DNA of 64,000 nt from Rostrohypoxylon terebratum (lineage: Eukaryota > Ascomycota > Sordariomycetes > Xylariales > Hypoxylaceae). The stretch is from positions 105,087 through 169,086 of the forward strand of contig MU385925.1 of NCBI GenBank assembly GCA_022497145.1, given 5' to 3'. The first letter of the stretch is position 1, and every line of letters begins with the position of its first letter. The translations under genes and the position numbers were made by a program. Of this stretch, positions 45,501-54,808 are shown piece by piece. The notes under the pieces are model-generated. The model was not told where the DNA came from. It did no database searches and saw nothing but the letters and a program-made list of their open reading frames with translations.

Positions 45501-47148
45501 CAGAAGAATCGACAATCAGTCGAGTTGTGTTAACACACTTGCCTTTTCTCCTGATGGTTCGTTGATCGCAACGGGATCCATTGACCAAATGATCCGCCTC
45601 TGGGATGTTTCGAACGAAATTGAAGATTTACGCACAATACTCGATGGTCATTCAGGATGCATTAACTCCGTCCGGTTTTCTCCAAATGGGAAGAGAATTG
45701 TCTCTGGATCTGATGACATGACGATAAAACTCTGGGATACGACTACTGGAACGGAACAGATGACACTTAAAGGCCATGTTAAAAAGGTCATGGCTGTCGG
45801 GTTTTCCTTGGATGCTCGCCTCATTGCATCTGGTTCCGAAGATAAGACTGTTAGGATCTGGAATGCAGATAACGGTACCGCAGTGGCCATTTTAAGAGAT
45901 CACACGAGCGGCCTTAACTCTGTTGTATTTTCCCCCGACAGCAAGCTTCTTGCATCAAGTTCCTTTGACGACGAGATAAGGCTCTGGGATACACAGACTT
46001 GGACACTAGTTGGTAAACTCGACGATTTTGCGGACATTAACCCTGGTATGTTGCCTGGTCATCAGCACCCTACACCATTTAAAGGAGACATAAAGGAGAG
46101 CTCTGAGCTCCTTAAAGGCCATTCAAGCACAGTCACTCGTATAGTGATCTCCCCAGATGGTCAATGGCTTGCTTCAGGCTCCCAAGATGCTACAATTAAG
46201 ATCTGGTTAAGGAGAAAGATACATCGAAAACTTGAAGGTCATTCTGATAGAATCAACGACCTCGCATTCTCACCAGATGGTAGTTCAATCGCGTCGGCCT
46301 CGGCAGATAAGACCCTAAGATTGTGGAATACATCAGCTGGCGTGACATCTCACATCCTCAGAGGCCATTCGGACAGTGTACTGCTCGTCCTCTTTTCGCC
46401 AGATGGCCAGCAGATTGCTTCATGCTCGAATGATGGCACAGTTAGGCTTTGGAACCTATCAAGTGGGGAATTAACGGGCATTATAGACGGCCATTCAGGA
46501 CCCGTCAATGACATTGCTTTCTCGCCTGACAACCGCTTCATTGCATCATGCTCGGCAGATTTGACGGTGCTTCTTTCAAGCACAAAAGCCAATGCAGCAC
46601 CTGTGATGCTCCGAGGCCACTCTAGTTCAGTCAATTCTGTCGCTTTCTCATCAGACAGTAACCAACTTATATCTTGTTCTGATGACTGCACGATCAGGTT
46701 TTGGAATAAATCAGGAGCGGGGAGCGGCATAATCAGAGATACGCTTCCAGTGGACTCTGCTTCTTTTTCTACAGATGGTCAATTGATGGCTTACTCGACT
46801 GGCGAGACAATCAAACTCTGGGATCTGAGCACTAAATCCACCGTGAGCTCACTCGATGCAGGTTCAGTGGTCCGGAAACTTTCTTTTTCTATTTCTGGCC
46901 GACACCTCAAGACTAATAGAGGAATATTGGATGTTGGCTCTTTTCGCAGTGCTTCTTCCTCCCCCTCCACTCCTTCATCAACTCGTCCATACGCACTTTT
47001 CGTAACAAATGATTGGCTGAGACGAGAGACTAATAATGTAGTTTGGCTTCCTAATGAGTATCATGCCACCGATGTGGCTACTTGGGACAATTTGGTTGTA
47101 ATGGGGCATTCAACTGGGGCGATCTCATTTATTGAATTTAGTATATGA
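42524..47148 (+). CDS. HET-NACHT-WD40 receptor (NLR-like, HNWD type)
   Basis: Exons 42524-44857 and 44920-47148 (62-nt intron) give 1520 residues. Residues 1-240 are a HET domain: SYAILSHTWL, YFWLDTCCINRNSS, WFTRGWTLQELLAP. A NACHT STAND NTPase follows, with Walker A GIAGTGKST (about 312-320), Walker B VVIVIDALDECE (about 414-425) and FVTSRPD. After a helical region, 13-14 WD40 blades span about 800-1440, with SPDG, GH and L/I-W-D/N repeats, enough for two seven-bladed propellers; the last blade is degenerate, and a 25-residue insert follows blade 7. This is the architecture of the Podospora HET-E/D/R proteins, in which WD repeats recognise a partner and the HET domain triggers cell death on heterokaryon fusion. 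Here the WD copies are well diverged from each other rather than near-identical. Function as an incompatibility or immunity receptor is inferred from architecture. Confidence 0.93.
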
Positions 47149-47490
47149 TGGTTTATGAGTTATCAATGATACCCGCCGTTCTCGTGGAGAGGCAACTTTT
47201 TCTGTTCATCGTTGGACCGCGCTGTTGGAATGTTGGAAAGCTATCCGATATATATACCTAGGCACATACCTACCTAATACAGACTTCTAAGTCCTATAAT
47301 ATGTATTGGCCATGTGGTGCAATACATGCCAACCTTGGCACCTAACCTAGGTTAGGTCTTGGTAGGTGCATCATGACATACGATTTAGATTCAAAGAGAA
47401 AACTTTATTCACAACTCAACGTGGATAAAATGGAGAATGAGGGATGAAGGGAAGTCCATGGAGAAATGTTGATGACAAAGCTTCGACTCA

Positions 47491-47545
47491 AGGGTTAGGG
47501 TAGAGATGTTAAGTGTTGGGGCTAGGGTATTAGGGTTAGGGTTAA
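47491..47545 (+). repeat. Interstitial telomere-like TTAGGG tract
   Basis: Four to five TTAGGG or near-TTAGGG words lie here: AGGGTTAGGG at 47491-47500 and TTAGGGTTAGGGTTA at 47530-47544, with TAGGG copies between. The G-strand points rightward. TTAGGG is the telomere unit of filamentous ascomycetes. The tract is short and interrupted, so it is an interstitial remnant or chance cluster, not a chromosome end. Confidence 0.7.
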
Positions 47546-48211
47546 ACCATAGCAGCTGATATATCGGAAAGCTTACCTCCTACTAGGTAATTAGGTATGT
47601 CAGAATTTTACGTTAATAATCAGTAGGTACTTCGTATTCGTCACCTATTATTAGTCATATGCTACCTACTGTCATCATCCCGCTATGCATTGATACTCAT
47701 CTTTTAGATAAGCTATTAGGTGTATTCCATCTTTCACAAAACACACTTCACTTCTATTATTCTACTTTTCTACCTACCTCATATGTAGAGCTTTCAAGAA
47801 CATCTACTCATTTCCCTAAGGACCTTAGTCGGACCAATTTTCCACTCTTTTCCATTTTGTCTCTTTGTTTCTTGGGCTATGGCACAAGGCACTTTACCAC
47901 CTTGTAATTACTAGACTTGATGGCTTCGAGCGCTAAAGCGATGGGAAAAAAAGAACAAGGAAGGGAAACGACGTTGTTTCTAGAAGACTAAAAGCTCGAA
48001 GAGCTTTTCTAGGAATTACACTGAGGTGTACATGCACTCCCAATTTTGGAGGTTTTAGCACATTGTCATGACGATTAACTGCTGGTTTTAAGTCACTGAC
48101 CTCCAGGGCTAAAAGAAGTTCCAAGGTTGGTAGGCAAGTATTCAATGGATGTCTTATTAAAACGGGTTTGGTCAAACTATGCCTACCTACTCAAATTCCT
48201 TAACAGCAGAT

Positions 48212-48316
48212 ATAAGAGTTAATTACAAGACTTTGTTTTGACCATTGTTGAGCCGCTGCTGATCTGCTGCTGAACTGTTGTTGGAAACAGTACGCTAAAT
48301 GAAGCGCTAAACAACA
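48212..48316. repeat. Degenerate repeat, copy 1
   Basis: The text GTTGAGCCGCTGCTG.., CTGTTGTTGG.., ACGCTAA.. and GCGCTAAACAAC resembles, in the same order, the segment at about 60665-60790. Conservation is partial, as for an old, mutated copy of a dispersed element. Limits are approximate. Confidence 0.4.
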
Positions 48317-48493
48317 ACAGCAAGTCCCCTATTATCCATATAATTACAAGGGGCCTGGGTGGCTTCAAACGGCATGGTGCAAAAATAACGGCGCAGCGGC
48401 AAATCTCATGGCTATTACCCTCCACCGGGAGGTCTCCGTAAATTCTATCTACATCTTTTGGGTATCTCTACATCACCGCTCTACCAGATACGC

Positions 48494-50120
48494 CTATTCA
48501 ACCGGCCAGGTGACCATAGGTACATCTGCTAGCTCAACCGAATCAATATTATCTCCCGACCGTTGCAACGTCTTCCAAGCCAGTTTGCCCTTTGTATCGT
48601 ATGCGAAAATATGTATACGACCTGGGGCGTCGCTCACTGCCTTAGGGGGACCGGCAAGCCCATTGGTGAGTCCCAGGTTGTTGAAGCCGTCTTTGGGTGT
48701 CCAAGTTTTTGAAGTGCTGTCGTAGCTCTTGTGCAGAATATCAGATACATTAGCCCCCTGGGCGAATACGTCTAAGCTATCCGAGCTGATGCTGATGGCG
48801 TCCGGCTGGGCCTCGATCGCGGTGTCTCCGCTGATACGAGTCCAGTTGGACCAGATCTTATCCCCGTCATCGTACGAAAGGTGCCAGAGCCCCGCATCGC
48901 CACCCCGAGCGAATACATCAATAATTCCCGGGGCCCTCGAAACGGCGACTGGAGGAGACGTCACACAGCCGCGCAAGTCTTCATAGGTAGTCCAGCTCGT
49001 TGACTCGGCATCCCAGGAGGCGTGTAACAGGTGACTATTTGCCCTAGATACGGCGAAAATATCGATCCGTGTGTCATTCCCGTTCCACGCGACCACCGCA
49101 GGCGTAAAAGGTTGCAGGTCAGGCCCGGCGATAGGTATGATGTTGGTCCAATTATCCTGGGGATGCCACTGAAAGTAATTGGCATTGATCCCGGCGTCTC
49201 CCTTCGCGAGGTAGAAAACCTTCATCACCTCCACCGACGGGTCATATTTTACATCGGCAGGAGCACCGATCACGTTGACGCGTTGAAAAGGATTCCAAAT
49301 GTTGGGGCTGGTGTTATCCCAGATCTGATTTTCGTCGTGAAATTTGATATAGCCAAAATTATCTCCGTTTATATGGATTTCGGTTCTGTTCACATTCTCG
49401 CTAGTTATCCGATGGTTCAACGAGACGGACGGCGCATCCGCATTATTGATCCCGCCTCCCACAAGCTCCATAGCACTCCCCGAAGGCACAAAGTCCGTAT
49501 CGGACGTCGCATTGGCGTTTCGGTATTTCCGATATACTGATTGCGTAACATTATTCGTCAAGGCGAAAATTTCCAAGTGAGGGTAACCCCAGGATATTGC
49601 AGTCGGTGCCAGACCTGCTGTCACGCTCGTAGGACTGCCCGTCATTGAAGCCGGAGGGGGGCCCGTGTATGCATCGCCCTCCGCAGAATCTCCCTGGCTG
49701 CTTCCATCCCATTAGTACTTTCCAAGATAGAAGCTCATTTGATTAGGTATCAACTCACCTTGGACTCGTTGTCGTGGACGAAGATGGGCTCTTCCGACTA
49801 CCAACGACAGCGCCAACTACTATACCGATAATTATAAGAGTACTGCCGACAGCGATGAGTATGATTCTCATGCGATTCCATTTTCGAGTCGGAGGCGGAG
49901 GCAGAGGCAGATTATCATGCCCAACCCCGTCCACGTTGGCTTGAGCTACCTCCTTCTCGTGTTTATTATCCAGGACTAAAATTGGAGGCAGCTGCGGATC
50001 ATTTACTTCGAGGCCAGTGCCAGGCTTGACCTCGAGACCGGCGTCGTATCGTACACCATCATGTACGACTTCAAGTCCTGGCTGGTCGGGTTGGCCATGA
50101 AAGAAGTATGTGCTCGCCAT
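48494..50120 (-). CDS. Membrane-anchored lectin-like beta-propeller protein
   Basis: Exons 50120-49759 and 49697-48494 (61-nt intron) give 521 residues. The cytosolic N-terminal 80 residues carry three GLEV-type motifs (residues 15-18, 28-31 and about 36-39) and a Pro-rich run. A single transmembrane helix follows at about 85-107 (RIILIAVGSTLIIIGIVVGA), preceded by basic residues, which predicts a type II orientation. After a Ser/Thr linker, six propeller-like repeats contain motifs such as VSRAPGIIDVFARGGDAGLWH, SDSLDVFAQGANVSDILH and SDAPGRIHIFAYD, the form of fungal fucose-specific lectins (AAL fold). Several N-glycosylation sites (NVT, NWT, NGT-type) suit an extracellular position. Whether fucose is bound is unknown. 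N-terminal GLEV plus one TM plus a propeller is a recurring unnamed architecture in Pezizomycotina, by memory. Confidence 0.8.
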
Positions 50121-50680
50121 AGCGGCGCGAGTCTCGATATCAACGCGCGGGAGTGTTTTGAGAGAGGCAAAGCAGGAATAATGTGGCCAGAGGTCGAGAG
50201 AGATCTCTCAATTTTCTTGCCTGAAGTAGATATTTCCAATTGCTGCCAGGCAATGGATCCAACCCCCATGCGAGCTCCATGAGTCGCTCTGCTAACGATG
50301 CATGTGCATGCTGAACCAACACTAGACTCCAGCAGTCATACTAATTGTCGTGCAGTACGGTTCAATTCAATTTTCTCGGACACCAATTGGTTTCAGAAAT
50401 GGCGATATAGGAGAACCGGATAGTCACGCATTATTGATAGAACTGCCAAGGTAAGCATCTATTCCTACAATAGGTCCGTTTTACGACGAGACATTGGGAT
50501 AACCTGCACGATGCCTGTCACAAGCGAAATGCGGTAATGAGGCGGTATAAGCCGCCAAGCAAACACGTTCAGGGGTAGGGATCAGTATCTTTAGCGGCAT
50601 GAAGGATGCTACTAGGCGATCCTAGCGCTGGAGAATGATCCTTCTGCAGCCCTAACAGCCTAAATGTCATTCATTCAGCT
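50121..50680. other. Intergenic spacer
   Basis: About 560 nt between two minus-strand genes. It should contain the promoter of the lectin-like gene and the 3' end of the MFS gene. No other feature is seen. Confidence 0.5.
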
Positions 50681-52419
50681 CTAATAAACATAGACGAAAT
50701 TCGGGTTCTCCTTGTCAGTAAGGTCTTGGAAAGCTGTCGCATTCAGCCCATCCGCGCTGTCCGTGATTACACCGGTTTCCCTCAGAGCAGCTCGAATCTT
50801 TTCCTTCCGTCTATTCTCCCATTTGAAAGCGTATCGGAGGACAAAAAACAGAATAAACTCGGCAACGTTGGCGACAAGCAGAGATCCGATACCTAAATGA
50901 TACGACGGTGCTTGATCCGCTTTGTAGAAGAAAGGGCCGACGATATTGCCCACGCACGAACCAAACCATATCATACCAGCTACGATCATCTTCTTTGACT
51001 GCCCTCCCGTGTTGCTTGTTGCCAAGGACAAGGAAATAACGAATGACGCCTGGTACGATCCAGTGAGATAGCTGACAGCTGTTAGTACTGGTTCAGCTTT
51101 CATTTCCGGAAAACTCACAAGCAAATCAGTCGACCAACATAAGCGTCAGCAGGAGCGAATAAAAATCCCAACCCACCAGCTATAGTAGGTAGCATGAATA
51201 AAGCGGAGACAGTCGTGCGGCTGTTGGGTGGCATGTATTTATTCACAAGCGCCCCAAGCCCAATCCAGAATACGATGAAAATGCCCTGTGGTATGCCTAA
51301 TAATGCAGTATGCAGGGTATTAAATCCTAGGCCCTTGATGACTAGTGTCGAGAAGTTCGAGATGCCGCCATTCGGCACCGCCCCAACGAAGCCAAACAGC
51401 ACGAAAAGCCAAGTTTTATAATCGAAATAGGCTTCCTTGATCTGACTCCAATTTATCACCTGTTGTTCCACTCCGGTCTGGTTTCGGCGCATCCGAGCTA
51501 TCATAAGTAATCGTTCTTGCTTATTGAATCCCCAGAAAGTTGTAGGTGAATTTGGCAAGAGGAGAAATAAGACGATGCCCCAGAAGGTACATAGCGCACC
51601 GACAACGATGAATTCATAACGCCACGACTCGAGCTGTCCTTTCACCTGACCAATTCCGTATCCTGTTCGTATGAGCCGCTGCATTTTGCTTCGTATACTC
51701 CCATCGGACCATCACTCACCAATAAGACCGCCACCAGCTACACCGATACCGTTCCAAGCATACCACGCCGAGATGCGGGAAGGCTGTTCTTCGCGCGTGT
51801 AGTACATCGATGTTATAAGCATGAACGCAGGATCTGCGATAGCTTCGAACGCACCAGACAAGATCCTAAGCACAGTGAGGCTAGCAAAACTTCCAGCTGC
51901 CTCCTGGCACATCAAGAGCACTCCCCACATGGTGATGTTGAATGATAGATACCAAGCAGGCGGGCAGCGCTGCATGATGAGATTCGATGGGATAGACCAG
52001 AAGAGCCAACCGAAGTAAAATATGCTTGATAGCCACGAATACTCGGAAGCTTTGAGGTGAAGATCCGATTGAATGCCAAAGATGGCGGCATAGGATAACG
52101 TGGTTTTATCAACATACTACACTTCATGATCAGTCCGATCAGTCGAACTTAATGATGCAATATGATCGAGTGCACATACGTAAAAGAAGTAGCATACACC
52201 TAACAGGGGTAATATGCGCTTATCAAGTTTGCGTTTGAGTCTCTTCTCACTTTCTTCATCGATGGCGGCGTCGTCCGGATATCGTTGTAATGCTTCTTGG
52301 TATATTTCCGCATTGCGCTGGTTGATCTTCGTCACAATTTTCAGGTTCGACTCATTCTCAACATGTTCGACCACTCCGCTGTCGACTTGCGCCGAGACAG
52401 CTTTAATGTCTTCGGTCAT
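50681..52419 (-). CDS. MFS transporter, ACS (TNA1/Dal5-like) family
   Basis: Exons 52419-52180, 52116-51720, 51662-51119 and 51071-50681 give 523 residues. The N-terminal cytosolic part ends ESEKRLKRKLDKRILPLLGV, and helix 1 is interrupted by intron 1 after CYFFYY. Then VDKTTLSYAAIFGIQSDLHL is the ACS-family motif, and YFGWLFWSIPSNLIMQ, LRILSGAFEAIADPAFMLI and GYGIGQVKGQLESWRYEF follow. Twelve helices fit the hydropathy. Members transport nicotinate, allantoate, pantothenate or sugars acids; the substrate is unknown. It is only distantly similar to the ACS protein at 24513-26588, and the introns do not coincide, so the two are not a recent duplication. The true start is the ATG at 52419; text upstream has no ATG in frame. 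Confidence 0.9.
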
Positions 52420-53752
52420 AGTGAATTGACCCAATGTCTCGGTGAGATACCTCTATAATAGATACGACGAAGGGCTTGACGTCAGTCCTAGAAGATGGAA
52501 TGGTGAGGCGCAATGACGGGTTTCTTTAGACTCAAGTTAGCATCCCAGGCGCCAATACCAAACCAAAGGTGATTGCTCAAAATCTCAAGAAATGCACGGG
52601 CAAAATGATCAAGTGATTGAGCACGTCTCATACTCCAGGTCGTAATTTGTCGAAGACAGGACCCTACCTGACTCTCCGGGGCACTAACGACAACTCCAGA
52701 CGATGCAATTGTGATCCGTTATAGCTTATTATGCTAAAGCCGATACTGATCACGTAAATATTTCATTCGTCCCAGGGTGCTAGGTAATTCAAACTCTTAA
52801 GCTTGTTAATTTCTCTAACTGAAAAGCCGAGTTCATAATCCTTATTGGTGGACTAGAATTTCCCCTTCTGGTGGAGAATGACAGGTAGGTAAGTATGGTA
52901 AGTATATCTTCTATAATTCCAACGTTAGTTCCGAACAATAATAGGTGCGAAGCATGTTCTTCAAGCTGAGGCCATGAGTTTCATTTGCTGTTAGGTTTTG
53001 GATTCCCCGCATGAGGTTACTTTACTATCCATATTTAGAGGGGATCAGGTCGCATCGTAGACAGTGTCTTCGTCGGCAGCCCATATATCTACTCTACGTA
53101 ATGGTTTCGTATAATAATAGCATTCTTGGCTATGAGAAGAAGAACCGAGGTTCTGCTTTTCTTCTATCTTGGCAGTCACCTATTCTTTCAACTCGAGCAA
53201 TGATAATTAACCTAGTATCTAAGATTGCTGCGATTTGCATACATTTATGGCCATGGTATTCTACGCAGCTTTCAATGCCGACATATGCGATTCCAACAGA
53301 ATTGTAAGTTTCTCCCACATTTATCAGCATCAACTCCAAAATCGACAGTCTTGGTATCGCATTTACAATCGTTCGCGGGAACGAGTCACGCATAGCTACC
53401 GTTGAAATGTTTTGAAACAATTGGTCGGCAAAATACCGAGAGGACTGACAGATAATACGGAGCAGACATAGGCATGTTTGATAACCAAATCACAAAAGAA
53501 AAGGGAATATACACCTGAGACAGAATTCTTGCGTGACAGGTACGCTCTAGGGTTTATGTCAGTCGCACCTTAAGGAACAATCATGGGATTTCGTGCCAGA
53601 TATGACTCCTAGAACATTCGTCTCATGGATCGATTTTGAATATATTTTCAATATGATCGTAACCGAAGTATTGGTACTATCGACACAATGAATAGAATTA
53701 TAGGGATTTATCAAGGGATTAAAGCTCGCCGGTGCGCACGGTAGCTAAGTAC

Positions 53753-53780
53753 TAGTTCCAGTTCCAGTTCTAGTTCTAGT
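53753..53780. repeat. (T/C)AGTTC hexamer minisatellite
   Basis: Four and a half tandem copies of a hexamer TAGTTC/CAGTTC in intergenic DNA. No function is suggested. Confidence 0.8.
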
Positions 53781-54636
53781 ATAAGCTTGCTAAGGTTGGC
53801 ATCTTCGACAAGGGGGTCACCAAGTTATCTATATAGAAAGAATTTCGGTACCTACTACTAATATTGTACGTGAACAACTTTAAGATCAATGCTAGCGGTG
53901 AGATGGACGAAGACAGACGCCATCTTGGGTTCATCCGCGATATTACCAGTCACGATCAAATGCTCATGGTTGACGCGAACTAAGCCATCGAGGTCAAGTA
54001 AAATTTTATTAAGTGCTAGCTAGGTACATAGGTAGCTATTATCTAGTACTACAAGGGTCGCTGCCAGCAAATACCCAGGGCAACCCCGCATCGTGCGGTG
54101 CCCCTCTTTAGTGGCGGGGTTCTCTGAATTATAGCTGTTATCCACTAAACCTTGGAAGCTTAATGAACAGATCGATATTAAGTCCGCGCCTTGGCTTCAA
54201 GGATGGTGTAGCTTATTTGATGGATCATAACATATTGTGTACTGCTATGGCGCTTGGACTATGGAACTGACTGATGTGTGCCACAATGGAGTACTGACGT
54301 AGAATAAATTTGAAGGCTAGAATTACGCAGGAGACCCTTAGAAGCCTTAGAAGGTCCACTCTGCTAGAATACCATATCGGACTTATAGACTAGAGTAGCT
54401 AGAACAAGCTTTGGAGGCTTGCCGCTTGTTGCCCCAAAGGAGAACGCTAGAGATAGGATCTAATACGCAGTCAAATTTTATAGGATGGGCTGAAGACAAT
54501 GTTTCGGGAAATTGACTATTATGAGAAGTCATTTTGCCTAGTGAATTAGTCCTCCATGAGTCCATGTGCGATTGGAAAGTGAATCACCTTACAAGTGTAG
54601 TGTACAAGATCTTTATACTAACGAATAGCCTCTCTT

Positions 54637-54660
54637 ACCCCTGAACCCCTGAACCCCTGA
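54637..54660. repeat. ACCCCTGA tandem triplicate
   Basis: Three perfect copies of the 8-nt word ACCCCTGA about 150 nt downstream of the stop codon of the repeat-protein gene. It is a short minisatellite. Confidence 0.85.
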
Positions 54661-54808
54661 ATCCAGTCTGATTACATAATCCACAAGTCATCTTTCACGC
54701 GACAATATTAGTGAACTTCATTAACATTCGTTATTATCATTACTACACTGCATCATATATTCATGATAGGTCGCCCGTGTCTCTTCCCGTCATTACCAAG
54801 ATGCCCCG

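Larger units (their letters stand above)
47149..48493. other. Intergenic with telomere-like tract
   Basis: About 1.3 kb between convergent genes. It contains the TTAGGG tract (listed separately), TACCTAGGCACATACCTACC near 47265, and a degenerate repeat at about 48212-48316 (listed separately). No gene is recognised. Confidence 0.55.
52420..54808. other. Gene-free stretch of 2.4 kb
   Basis: No gene is supported. Two minisatellites are listed separately. At 54080-54124 a weak inverted repeat (AACCCCGC / GCGGGGTT) surrounds CTTTAGTGG, and similar text recurs at 60397-60430 in inverse orientation. Confidence 0.5.

Noticed and set aside
50061..50282. Plus-strand frame over the start of the lectin-like gene
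   Set aside because: Antisense of the coding sequence and its leader, no domain.
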